43,235 bases of DNA from Allobosea sp. 67-29 (GTDB taxonomy: Bacteria > Pseudomonadota > Alphaproteobacteria > Rhizobiales > Beijerinckiaceae), in the NCBI RefSeq assembly GCF_001898115.1, contig NZ_MKSQ01000024.1:1-43235 (forward strand), given 5' to 3'. The translations under genes and the position numbers were made by a program. Positions 8,167-15,779 of this stretch are shown in pieces (the stretch's first letter is position 1; each line of letters opens with the position of its first letter). Below the pieces are notes generated by a model that made no database searches, was not told where the DNA came from, and saw only the letters and a list, made by a program, of their open reading frames with translations.

Positions 8167-8592
8167 TTAGGCTCCCGCGAGGACACGGCCGGATGAATCA
8201 ACGACAAGCTCGCCGTCTTCCTTGCGGAACTCACCGCGCTGCGGCGGCAACAGGTCGAGCACCCGCTCGGACGGGCGACACAGTCGGACGCCCTTCGGCG
8301 TCACCACGAAGGGGCGATTCAGGAGAATGGGATGGTCCTCGATTGCGTCGAGCAGGGCTTCATCGCTGAGCGAGAGATCGTCCAGGCCAAGCTCGGCGTA
8401 AGGCGTTCCCTTTTCACGTAGCGCCTCGCGCAGCGTAAGGCCGGCGCGATCGACGAGTTCGCGCACCATTCTGCGCGAGGGCGGCGATTTCAGATATTCG
8501 ATGACGTGCGGTTCGACCCCAGCATTCCGGATCATTGCGAGCGTGTTCCGTGAGGTCCCGCAATCGGGGTTGTGGTAGATGACGACGTCCAT
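8167..8592 (-). CDS. arsC: Arsenate reductase, glutaredoxin-coupled type
   Basis: The 141-residue protein belongs to the ArsC/Spx thioredoxin-fold family. It begins M-D-V-V-I-Y-H-N-P-D-C-G-T-S-R-N-T, with catalytic Cys11 and the nearby arginine, and has R-P-F-V-V-T and R-L-C-R-P-S-E, which supply the other two conserved arginines. It reduces arsenate with glutathione/glutaredoxin, a different mechanism from the two phosphatase-type reductases upstream. The start ATG 8592 has GGAG 9 nt before it; the longer frame to 8634 is not supported. It lies between arsR and acr3 in one operon. Confidence 0.93.
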   Translation of the reverse strand: MDVVIYHNPDCGTSRNTLAMIRNAGVEPHVIEYLKSPPSRRMVRELVDRAGLTLREALREKGTPYAELGLDDLSLSDEALLDAIEDHPILLNRPFVVTPKGVRLCRPSERVLDLLPPQRGEFRKEDGELVVDSSGRVLAGA

Positions 8593-8681
8593 CTGAAGTA
8601 ACTCCGGCACAGAGGTTTCGTGCTCCGGCGGCAAGGCGCGAGCCGCCTATCGAGAGGCGCAGAGCCGGTCGGGGGAGGGGT

Positions 8682-9053
8682 CTAGGCGTGTTCCTCAATC
8701 TCGGTCGCGGCCGAAGAGGAGGCGCAGCAAGCCGAGAGCGCCGCGACCACCGGAGCGCAGATCTCCGTCCGTCCGCCGCAGCAATCGTTCAGCAGAAAGG
8801 TGACGAGGTGCTGCACCGCCACCAGGTTCGCTCGATAGATGATGGAGCGACTCTGGCGTTCGGTTCGGACCAGCTTGGCCCGAGCCAGGATGCCCAGGTG
8901 CGACGACATGGTGTTTTGCGGCACGGCAAGGCGGCGGGCTATTTCTCCCGCGGGCAGACCTTCCGGCTCATGCTTCACCAACAGGCGAAACACGTCGAGG
9001 CGGGTCTGCTGCGCGAGAGCTGCGAGCCCCAAAATAATCTGCTCTGATTCCAT
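8682..9053 (-). CDS. arsR: ArsR-family arsenite-responsive repressor
   Basis: This is a 123-residue winged-helix protein with L-A-Q-Q-T-R-L-D-V-F-R-L-L and recognition helix P-Q-N-T-M-S-S-H-L. A cysteine cluster (Cys91, Cys92, Cys99) follows the DNA-binding domain as in alphaproteobacterial ArsR, and a further Cys109-Cys110 pair lies in the tail. It heads the arsR-arsC-acr3 operon. An inverted repeat directly upstream (9055-9072) is the likely operator. It is related in sequence to the ArsR half of the fusion protein. Confidence 0.9.
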   Translation of the reverse strand: MESEQIILGLAALAQQTRLDVFRLLVKHEPEGLPAGEIARRLAVPQNTMSSHLGILARAKLVRTERQSRSIIYRANLVAVQHLVTFLLNDCCGGRTEICAPVVAALSACCASSSAATEIEEHA

Positions 9054-9054
9054 G

Positions 9055-9072
9055 TATCCAAGTTAGTGGATA
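9055..9072. promoter_or_regulatory. Candidate ArsR operator upstream of arsR-arsC-acr3
   Basis: TATCCA-AGTTAG-TGGATA is a perfect 6-bp inverted repeat ending 2 nt before the arsR start, in an A+T-rich stretch that could also hold the -10. The 6-nt spacer equals that of the operator at 4658-4677, although the half-site sequence differs. Confidence 0.5.
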
Positions 9073-9147
9073 TATGGATGTATTGCAAGCTGAACGGCCC
9101 TGGATAGCGGGCATTCCGGCTTGGCGTTGAGAGAGCCGAAGCGGCCG

Positions 9148-9909
9148 TCAGGCCGACCGGCGACGCTGGTGAGCGATGGCGATAGCCGACATGTCCGTCG
9201 TCGGATCAACGACGATCTGCTTCTGCTTCCGTTCGGAGTAGCGGTCGACCAGCGTCTCCGCATGCGGCCGCAGCAAGACGGTGAAGCGGACCAGCTCCTC
9301 CATCACGTCGACGATGCGGTCATAGTAAGACGACGGCTTCATCCGCCCCGCCTCATCGAATTCCTTGTAGGCCATTGCGACGCTCGATTGATTGGGGATC
9401 GTGAACATCCGCATCCAGCGCCCGAGCAGGCGAAGCGTGTTGACCGCATTGAAGGACTGGGAGCCGCCCGACACCTGCATTACGGCGAGCGTGCGTCCCT
9501 GGGTCGGGCGCATGCCGCCCATCTCCAGCGGCAGGTGATCGATCTGCGCTTTCATTACGCCGGTGATCTGCCCGTGGCGTTCAGGGCTGCACCAAACCTG
9601 CCCCTCTGACCAGAGAGCATGCTCGCGCAATTCCCGGACCACAGGGTGGTCGTCGCCCTTGACTTGGTCCGGCAGAGGAAGATCGGACGGATCAAAGATA
9701 CGCGTCTCGGCCCCGAATAGCGTCAGAAGGCGCGCAGCCTCCTCGACGGCGAGCCGAGAGAATGAGCGTTCGCGCAGGGATCCGTAGAGCAACAGGATGC
9801 GCGGGGGGTGACCGAGCGGATCGGGCAGCCCTTCGGCGGGCCGCCTCATTGCGAACTCGGGCTTGAGGGCTGGAAGCGAGGAAAGATCGGTCAGCTCACG
9901 CATTGGCAT
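9148..9909 (-). CDS. arsH: ArsH, NADPH-dependent FMN oxidoreductase
   Basis: The 253-residue flavoprotein has the flavodoxin-like ArsH motif [13 protein letters not shown] at about 40-52 and the conserved [10 protein letters not shown] and [11 protein letters not shown] regions. ArsH oxidises trivalent organoarsenicals to less toxic pentavalent forms and can reduce quinones and metals. ATG 9909 follows AAGGAG by 8 nt. It is the last gene of the minus-strand operon arsR, oxidoreductase, MFS, arsH. Confidence 0.95.
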   Translation of the reverse strand: MPMRELTDLSSLPALKPEFAMRRPAEGLPDPLGHPPRILLLYGSLRERSFSRLAVEEAARLLTLFGAETRIFDPSDLPLPDQVKGDDHPVVRELREHALWSEGQVWCSPERHGQITGVMKAQIDHLPLEMGGMRPTQGRTLAVMQVSGGSQSFNAVNTLRLLGRWMRMFTIPNQSSVAMAYKEFDEAGRMKPSSYYDRIVDVMEELVRFTVLLRPHAETLVDRYSERKQKQIVVDPTTDMSAIAIAHQRRRSA

Positions 9910-9939
9910 GAGGGTTCTCCTTGATATCCGGAACAGAGC

Positions 9940-11163
9940 TCAGCGCAGCTTGCGCGCCAGAGCATACATTGCAGCCGCTGCCAGCCCGGACAGGGCGACC
10001 AGGAGGAGCGTGCTCGGCATCAATCCGGCACGTTCGAGCAGCATGGCGAAGAGGAGCGGCGCGGCAGCCTTTACGACGAGTCCGGGTGCGGAGAGCTTGC
10101 CCAACATCGCCCCATAGCCGGCTGGGCCGAAGAGCTTCAGGGGGACCGTGCCGCGTACGATCGAGCTCAGTCCCATGCTGATGCCATAGGCAATCGCGAA
10201 CAGACCCGCGAGGCCGGCCGCGGAACCGCCGATTGTCAGCAGAACGAATCCGACTGGCATCAATGCGGCGGAGGTCCAGGCGGTCGTGACGGGGTCGATC
10301 GAGGTTCCGAAGAGCATTTCGATCAGGCGCCCCGCAACCTGGGAGGGACCGACCATGGCGCCGATGCCGACAGCGACAGCCGCGCTCAGCCCCAGCCCTT
10401 GCAGCATCGTCAGCATGTGGACCGACATTGCCGATACCACGAAGCCTTGAAGCGAGAATGCCAATGCCAGCAGGGCGAAGGCGCTCCGCCGATCGTTCCC
10501 TTCAAGATACCTGACCTGCGAGGCATCTGCGGCGTCGGCGCTGGGCACGGAACTCGCCGTGCGATGGATCGGACCCGGCAGCAGCAACAGATGCAGCGGC
10601 GCGCACAGAGCGATCTGGACGACCGCATAGACCCGGTAGATGTCGCGCCAGTCAAAGGAGTTGAGCAGGGCAGTCGTCAACGGCCAGAACAGCGTCGATG
10701 CGAAGCCCCCGATCAAGGTGAGCTGGCTGATCGCGCGCCTTGCGCCCGGGCCGCGTGCCTGCGTCAGCGCCGTGAACGCTGCATCATAGAGGACGAGGGT
10801 CGAAACGATCTCCAGAGCGATCATGGCCGCGAAATAGCCAACCGGACCGCGCGCTTCCGCCAAGCCGAGAAGCGAGAGGCCGGCAAGCACCGACCCGAGG
10901 GTCATCATCAGACGGGTGCCGTAATGATCAATCAATCGCCCAGCGACGGGCGCGATAAGTCCGCCGATCAGCAGCCCGGCCGCGAACCCGCCATATGTCC
11001 ACTCCGGAGACCAGCCGAAGCTTTCGGTCATCTTCGGAGCCAGTACGGCGAAGGCGTAGTACAGGCCGCCATAGCCAGCGACCTGAGTGACGCCGAGCGC
11101 CGTGATCAACGCGAGACCACGCCCTCCGGTGGGAGCGGGTATAGGCAGCGACAGACTGGACAT
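9940..11163 (-). CDS. MFS transporter of the ars operon
   Basis: The 407-residue protein has about twelve hydrophobic helices with the MFS loop motif G-R-L-I-D-H-Y-G-T-R between helices 2 and 3. It sits between an FAD-dependent oxidoreductase and arsH. Its start codon shares one base with the oxidoreductase stop (TGATG), so it is translationally coupled. An arsenic-related efflux role like that of ArsK is plausible from context, but the helix sequences alone do not identify the substrate; monocarboxylate-porter-type MFS proteins look similar. Confidence 0.8.
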   Translation of the reverse strand: MSSLSLPIPAPTGGRGLALITALGVTQVAGYGGLYYAFAVLAPKMTESFGWSPEWTYGGFAAGLLIGGLIAPVAGRLIDHYGTRLMMTLGSVLAGLSLLGLAEARGPVGYFAAMIALEIVSTLVLYDAAFTALTQARGPGARRAISQLTLIGGFASTLFWPLTTALLNSFDWRDIYRVYAVVQIALCAPLHLLLLPGPIHRTASSVPSADAADASQVRYLEGNDRRSAFALLALAFSLQGFVVSAMSVHMLTMLQGLGLSAAVAVGIGAMVGPSQVAGRLIEMLFGTSIDPVTTAWTSAALMPVGFVLLTIGGSAAGLAGLFAIAYGISMGLSSIVRGTVPLKLFGPAGYGAMLGKLSAPGLVVKAAAPLLFAMLLERAGLMPSTLLLVALSGLAAAAMYALARKLR

Positions 11164-12560
11164 CAGACTTCGGCCGTCTCACGGGTGGTTTCGCGGGAGC
11201 TGGACGAGCATCCGCATCCTGCCTTCCCGGATTGCTTGGCAACCGCGTCATCGGCGCAGCAGGCATCGACGGCCACAGGCGCGGGCCCTCCGCAGCAGCT
11301 CGACGTCGAAGCCGACGGTCCGCCGGGCGTCGCGCTGCAAACGCCAGTCTCCGGCAAGACGAGCTCGACGCGCCGGGCCGCGGCGTGATCGCCGGCGAGT
11401 TCAGCCACGATCGAGCGGACTTGTTCATTCCCCGTCGCGAGCAGGAAGGTGGGCGCTCGGCCATAGGACTTCATGCCTGCGATGTAGAAGCCAGGTTCCG
11501 GATGGGCGAGATCGGCGGCACCGTGCGGACGCACCGTTCCGCAGGAGTGGACGTTGGGGTCGATCAACGGCGCCAGGCTCGGCGGGCATTCGAGCGCCGG
11601 ATCGAGCTCGACGCGCAGCTCGCGCAGGAGAGCCAGTTCCGGGCGGAAGCCGGTCGCGACGATGAGTTCGTCGACGGTGACGGCCTGCTTGCGTTCGTCG
11701 TTTGAGATCAAGCGCAGACCGGAGGCATCGCGCTCGATCTGTTCCAGACGAAAGCCGGTGTGGGTCCTGATGCGGCCTTGCTTGACGAGATCCGCGATCT
11801 GGAGACCGAGTTCGCCGCGGGCGGAGAGCTGGTCGGCGGCGCCGCCACCGAATGCCTTCGCCAGGATCGGACCCCGATAGAGCCAGGTGATCTTGGTTGC
11901 GGGATTCTCGGCCTGAAGCTCGGATAGCGCGATGAGGGTGCCGATGGCCGAATGGCCTCCGCCGAGCACCGCGACCTGTTTCCCGGCATAACGCGATCGG
12001 GCCTCCCCGGAGATGTCCGGCATCCCGTAGGCAATATGCTCGGTCGCTTCGATCTCGCCGATTGCCGGCAAGCCGCCGACCCCAGCCGGGTTCGGCGAGA
12101 ACCAGGTGCCGGAAGCGTCGATGACGGCATCGACGGCCAAGCTCGCCGGCGTACCGCCGTCGCGATAGCGCACCAGCAGCGGCACTGCCTCGCGGCCATC
12201 CGTCTTGACCTTGTCGAAGCCAGCCCGGGAAACCGAGATCACCTCGGCATTGAGCTTGATCCGATCCCGTAGCCGTTCGGCAAGAGGGGCGACGTAATGC
12301 GAAATCAGGTCACCGCCAGTTGGGTAACGATCCGGGTCGGGGCGCGTCCAACCCGACGCTTCGAGGAGGCGCTCCGCCGCCTTATCGATGTTGAAGGCCC
12401 AGGGTGAGAACATCGGAACATGAGCCCATTGCCGGATGGCATGTCCGGCCGCCGGGCCGCGCTCCAGAACAATCGGGATGAGGCCGCGTTCCGTGGCGTG
12501 GGCTGCCGCGGCGAGACCCACCGGGCCGGCTCCAATGATCGCGATCGTCTTGGTTGCCAC
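11163..12560 (-). CDS. FAD/NAD(P)-binding monooxygenase-like protein with Cys-rich tail
   Basis: The 465-residue protein starts at GTG 12560, 8 nt after GGGAGG. It has an N-terminal FAD Rossmann motif (I-I-G-A-G-P-V-G-L-A-A-A), a second nucleotide site (V-L-G-G-G-H-S-A-I-G) and A-T-G-F-R-P-E, as in flavin monooxygenase-like ArsO proteins found in ars operons. The last 60 residues are low-complexity and carry seven cysteines arranged C, CC, CC and C-x-C, which looks like a soft-metal-binding tail. The reaction is unknown; oxidation of arsenite or an organoarsenical is inferred from neighbours arsH and arsR. The frame extends to 12656 but overlaps the regulator gene. Confidence 0.82.
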   Translation of the reverse strand: MATKTIAIIGAGPVGLAAAAHATERGLIPIVLERGPAAGHAIRQWAHVPMFSPWAFNIDKAAERLLEASGWTRPDPDRYPTGGDLISHYVAPLAERLRDRIKLNAEVISVSRAGFDKVKTDGREAVPLLVRYRDGGTPASLAVDAVIDASGTWFSPNPAGVGGLPAIGEIEATEHIAYGMPDISGEARSRYAGKQVAVLGGGHSAIGTLIALSELQAENPATKITWLYRGPILAKAFGGGAADQLSARGELGLQIADLVKQGRIRTHTGFRLEQIERDASGLRLISNDERKQAVTVDELIVATGFRPELALLRELRVELDPALECPPSLAPLIDPNVHSCGTVRPHGAADLAHPEPGFYIAGMKSYGRAPTFLLATGNEQVRSIVAELAGDHAAARRVELVLPETGVCSATPGGPSASTSSCCGGPAPVAVDACCADDAVAKQSGKAGCGCSSSSRETTRETAEV

Positions 12561-12610
12561 CTTCGCATCCTCCCGTGAAACCGGAAATACTGAAATATGG
12601 TCGAAAAAAT

Positions 12611-12928
12611 TTATGCGGCAGTCTGCTCGGAGCCACACCCGGCGTCGGCGCAGCATTCGGCGATGAGGAACTGGACCAGTTCGTTCATGCGGTCGAAGTT
12701 CGCCCGGCAGATCAGCGTGGTGCCATCGCGTTCCTGACTGACCAGCCCTACGATGATCAGCGTCTTCAGGTGGTGCGATAGCGTGGACGCTGCGATCTCA
12801 AGGCGCTGCTGGCACTGCCCCACTGACAAGCCGGGATGTCCCGCCCTCACCAGGAGGCGGTAGAGCGACAACCGGGTTGGGTTGCCGAGGGCCTCCAGCT
12901 GAGGGGCGGCGTTTTGAGTGTTTAGCAT
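12611..12928 (-). CDS. arsR: ArsR-family repressor of the arsH operon
   Basis: This 105-residue winged-helix protein has L-G-N-P-T-R-L-S-L-Y-R-L-L and recognition helix A-A-S-T-L-S-H-H-L. Cysteines are at 74, 92, 93 and 98, with the C-terminal E-C-C-A-D-A-G-C-G as the likely arsenite site. This subclass differs clearly from the other ArsR proteins in the window, so it probably responds to a different arsenical or binds a different operator. M at 12928 begins the family homology; the upstream extension to 13003 is rejected because it runs across the operator. It heads the operon ending in arsH. Confidence 0.88.
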   Translation of the reverse strand: MLNTQNAAPQLEALGNPTRLSLYRLLVRAGHPGLSVGQCQQRLEIAASTLSHHLKTLIIVGLVSQERDGTTLICRANFDRMNELVQFLIAECCADAGCGSEQTAA

Positions 12929-12970
12929 AGACGGAGCTTGCCCCAAGCACGCGCGGAAGGCAATTCGTAC

Positions 12971-12986
12971 TTCTAGAAATATAGAA
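12971..12986. promoter_or_regulatory. Candidate ArsR operator of the arsH operon
   Basis: TTCTA-GAAATA-TAGAA is an inverted repeat with 5-bp arms and a 6-nt spacer, 43 nt upstream of the arsR start. The spacer matches the other two ars operators while the half-site differs, consistent with a separate regulator. Confidence 0.4.
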
Positions 12987-13178
12987 CACTGTCTTGGCGG
13001 CAAGAAGCGCTCGCGAACCGCCGCTGACGCTGGGGGTTATGGGCGTCGCTGGCGGCTCGTCGTCTCCCGCCGCAGCCCAGGCCGGCATCCGAACGAGTTG
13101 GAGATCGCCGAGCTGATAGCCTTCCTCAAGCAGTTTGGCAGAGACGATCGTTCAGTAGCGATTGGAGATCAATCATAC

Positions 13179-13206
13179 GGAGCTGAGCGCGATGGCGCTC
13201 AGCTCC
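13179..13206. terminator. Strong hairpin at the end of the histidine kinase gene
   Basis: GGAGCTGAGCGC-GATG-GCGCTCAGCTCC is a perfect 12-bp stem with a 4-nt loop covering the kinase stop codon (13199-13201). It would end the minus-strand two-component transcript and could protect against read-through from either side. No long T-run follows, so termination may be weak or the element may stabilise mRNA. The rest of 12987-13178 holds nothing I recognise. Confidence 0.5.
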
Positions 13207-14626
13207 AGAGTACCCGTGATAACGCTGGCGCCTGGCCGGCGTCGCTGACCGATGACGCGCTACTTAGGCCCGCTTTCGACAAGGTAATTGTTACGCACAG
13301 GCCGCCGGCCGCGCGGTTGGCTAAATTGATGAGCCCACTGTGGGTCTGGATCACGGATGCCGCGATGGTGAGCCCCAGGCCGGTGCCGCCCGTCTCGCGG
13401 CCTCGGGACTCCTCAAGCCGCACAAAGGGTTGAAATACGCGCTCCATATCCGCCGGCGGAATGCCCGACCCTTCATCCTCGACGGTGACAGCGATATGGT
13501 CTCCGGCCTCGGCAATCGTGACACGGGCCGTATGGCCATATTTGATGGCATTGCCGATGATATTGGAGAAAGCGCGCTTCAGCGAGAGCACGCGCCCCAG
13601 CACCGGAGCGGAAGTGAGGCCGATCAACGCGACTCGATGCCCCTGATCGAGATGATCGTCGACGATGGTCTCGATGACCGAAGCGAGATCGATCGGTCGG
13701 ATCGCTTCGCTGGAGACCCCGCCACGCAGATATTCCAGCGTGGCGTCGATCATCGCCTCCATCTCCCCGAGATCGGCGTCGATCAGATCGCGGGTCGCGT
13801 CGTCGTCGAGAAGTTCCGAACGGAGCCTGAGGCGGGTGATCGGGGTTCGCAGATCATGTGAGACCGCCGCCATCGCTTGCATGCGCTCGGTGACGAGGCG
13901 CTGGATGCGCTCGCGCATGGTGTTAAAGGCCCGCGCGGCGCGACGCACCTCGATCGGTCCGTTTTCGGGAAGCGGCTGCGGCGTCTGATCTATGCTGAAT
14001 CGCTCGGCCGCGATGGCGAGATCGCGCAGCGGTCGTGTTGCCCAGCGAAGCAGTAGTAGCGCGACAACGACGATGCCGACGCCAAAGCAGATGGTGACTG
14101 CAATCACGCTCCAGTCGATATGTGGGTTCGCTCCAAGGGCGGACGACGAGAAATTCACCCAGGAGCCGTCGGTCAAGCGCACCGAGACCAGCATCATGTG
14201 TCGGTAGGCATCGGCATTTCCACTTCCCAAGGCACCGTCATCGGCGAAGCCGACCCGGAACGACTCCGCGGCAAGTTCGGGCGCCAGCTCCTTGAGGCGC
14301 GCTTCCATGATCTGCGCCCGTTCCGTCGCCGGCGCGTTGCCGAGCACCAGGCTGACATTGCTCCAGTGAACCTCAAGGCTAGCGCTCGACAAGTCGTGAG
14401 CGACGCGATCGCGTTCCGGCGCATCAAAAGTGCTTGCGATTGCTCGCTTGATCGAAACGATGTGCTCGGCGAGGCCACGGTCGCGGGCCGCCATCGCCAG
14501 ACTCTCGAAGCCGACGCGATAGGCCCAGAAGCCGAGCAGATGGAATGCCAGGAGTGCGGCCACCAGGATCATGATGGCGCGGCTGGCGACCGTATCAGGC
14601 CAAAGACGCTCGATGTATTTTCTCAA
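13199..14626 (-). CDS. Sensor histidine kinase, probably copper-responsive
   Basis: This 475-residue membrane sensor has a helix at about 15-40, a periplasmic region of roughly 120 residues, a second helix near 172-195 and a HAMP segment. The H-box A-V-S-H-D-L-R-T-P-I-T-R, N-box N-I-I-G-N-A-I-K-Y-G and G-boxes D-E-G-S-G-I-P and G-T-G-L-G-L-T follow. It starts with TTG, overlapping the regulator's stop by 4 nt. The pair is divergent from a copper efflux and oxidase operon, so it probably senses periplasmic copper; that ligand is inferred only from context. The periplasmic part has no obvious His/Met-rich motif. Confidence 0.88.
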   Translation of the reverse strand: MRKYIERLWPDTVASRAIMILVAALLAFHLLGFWAYRVGFESLAMAARDRGLAEHIVSIKRAIASTFDAPERDRVAHDLSSASLEVHWSNVSLVLGNAPATERAQIMEARLKELAPELAAESFRVGFADDGALGSGNADAYRHMMLVSVRLTDGSWVNFSSSALGANPHIDWSVIAVTICFGVGIVVVALLLLRWATRPLRDLAIAAERFSIDQTPQPLPENGPIEVRRAARAFNTMRERIQRLVTERMQAMAAVSHDLRTPITRLRLRSELLDDDATRDLIDADLGEMEAMIDATLEYLRGGVSSEAIRPIDLASVIETIVDDHLDQGHRVALIGLTSAPVLGRVLSLKRAFSNIIGNAIKYGHTARVTIAEAGDHIAVTVEDEGSGIPPADMERVFQPFVRLEESRGRETGGTGLGLTIAASVIQTHSGLINLANRAAGGLCVTITLSKAGLSSASSVSDAGQAPALSRVLWS

Positions 14627-15384
14627 GCGGACTGCCCTTCCCGAATGCGGACATCCGACGCGAATACATAGCCGGAACCACGGACGGTCTTAATGAGCTG
14701 GCTGCCATTCGTCACCGCTTCGAGCTTCCGCCGCAGCCGGCTGATTTGGACGTCGATCGTACGATCGAATGGGTCGCCGCTGCTTCGGGCCTTAGCGAAT
14801 TGCATCAAGGCTTCTCGCGACAGCACACGGTTGGCGTGTTCCACAAAGGCGACGAGAAGGTCGAACTCACCGGTTGAGAGATCGACCAATGTCCCGGAAG
14901 GTGATTGCAGCTCTCTGCGGCGCAGATCCATCGACCAGCCATCGAACAACACGATCTCGGAACGTCGGATTTCAGTGGCGTTGCGCGAGCGAGTGCGGCG
15001 CAAGACGGCTCGAATACGAGCCAGCAATTCGCGCGGGCTAAACGGCTTGGTGACATAGTCGTCCGCCCCGCCTTCGAGGCCGATGATCCGGTCACTCTCC
15101 TCGCTGCGGGCGGTCAGCATCACGATGGGCACCTGGGACGTCATGCGGACGTCGCGGCAAAGCTCGACACCGGAACGGCCAGGTAGCATCAGGTCGAGCA
15201 CGATCAGGTCGAAGCTGGTGCGGGCCACGACATCCATCATCACGCGCCCGTCCGGTGCCCCGGTGACCTGATAGCCATGGCGCTGGAGGAAACGTGAGAC
15301 CAGAAGCCTGATCTGCGGGTCATCGTCTACCACGAGAATATGACCGTGATCTTCGGCGATCGTTTTGATTGGATCTTGATCCAT
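14623..15384 (-). CDS. OmpR-family response regulator
   Basis: The 253-residue protein has a receiver domain starting H-I-L-V-V-D-D-D-P-Q, with phosphoacceptor Asp in L-I-V-L-D-L-M-L-P-G, T/S in V-M-L-T-A-R-S and Lys in Y-V-T-K-P-F. A winged-helix DNA-binding domain ends R-T-V-R-G-S-G-Y-V-F-type (T-V-R-G-S-G-Y-V-F-A). ATG 15384 is chosen because the receiver starts soon after it; the frame runs on to 15717 over the divergent operon and is rejected. It is cotranscribed with the kinase and divergent from the copper operon, whose promoter region holds a palindromic box. Confidence 0.9.
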   Translation of the reverse strand: MDQDPIKTIAEDHGHILVVDDDPQIRLLVSRFLQRHGYQVTGAPDGRVMMDVVARTSFDLIVLDLMLPGRSGVELCRDVRMTSQVPIVMLTARSEESDRIIGLEGGADDYVTKPFSPRELLARIRAVLRRTRSRNATEIRRSEIVLFDGWSMDLRRRELQSPSGTLVDLSTGEFDLLVAFVEHANRVLSREALMQFAKARSSGDPFDRTIDVQISRLRRKLEAVTNGSQLIKTVRGSGYVFASDVRIREGQSA

Positions 15385-15487
15385 CTTTCGCTCGGCTTCC
15401 CGAAACAAGCCCATCGGGGCGGTGGCGCTTCTTCCTTTGCACGACTGCACAATAGCGCGCTTACCGCCGTGCCGCCCGCGTTGCTTT

Positions 15488-15502
15488 GATACAATTTGTA
15501 AC
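15488..15502. promoter_or_regulatory. Candidate response-regulator box
   Basis: GATACAATTTGTAAC contains the perfect palindrome TACAA-T-TTGTA, resembling OmpR-family metal boxes with an A-C-A-A/T-T-G-T core. It lies between the two-component genes and the efflux operon, 58 nt before the lipoprotein start and 103 nt before the regulator start, so it could serve both directions. Confidence 0.4.
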
Positions 15503-15560
15503 GGACGCCTCCGGGCGTGCGCTGCTACCCCTATGCCATCGAAACGCGAGGAGCCGAATC

Positions 15561-15779
15561 GTGACGTTCGTGAAGGTGCCGTTCCTGGCAGGTATAGGGC
15601 TGGCGTTAGGCGCCTGTTCGCTGACACCCGTTCCCGAATATCTTGCCAAGCCGGCTGATCCGAATATCCGCGTCCCTGCCGTCCAATATCGCAGCGTGAC
15701 GGCTGGCGCCGCCACATACCGCCCGGCCGAGCCCAAGGATTGGCACGAACTCAACCGTGACGTCGGCCCGAAGTCATGA
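15561..15779 (+). CDS. Small lipoprotein of the copper operon
   Basis: The 72-residue protein starts at GTG 15561, 8 nt after GAGGAG. It has a short signal peptide ending in the lipobox L-G-A-C (Cys19), then a soluble tail rich in proline and ending W-H-E-L-N-R-D-V-G-P-K-S. It overlaps the start of the TolC-like gene by 4 nt (ATGA). Such small lipoproteins often precede outer-membrane channels in heavy-metal operons; the function is unknown, perhaps envelope assembly or metal handling. Confidence 0.75.
   Translation: MTFVKVPFLAGIGLALGACSLTPVPEYLAKPADPNIRVPAVQYRSVTAGAATYRPAEPKDWHELNRDVGPKS

Noticed and set aside
10399..11388. A 329-codon plus-strand frame opposite the ars MFS gene
   Set aside because: Translation is low-complexity and rich in Arg, Gln and Gly, as expected for antisense of a GC-rich membrane gene.
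12918..13433. A plus-strand frame across the arsR/kinase intergenic region
   Set aside because: One segment looks protein-like (N-E-L-E-I-A-E-L-I-A-F-L), but the frame runs antisense into both flanking genes and has no ribosome site; no family was recognised.
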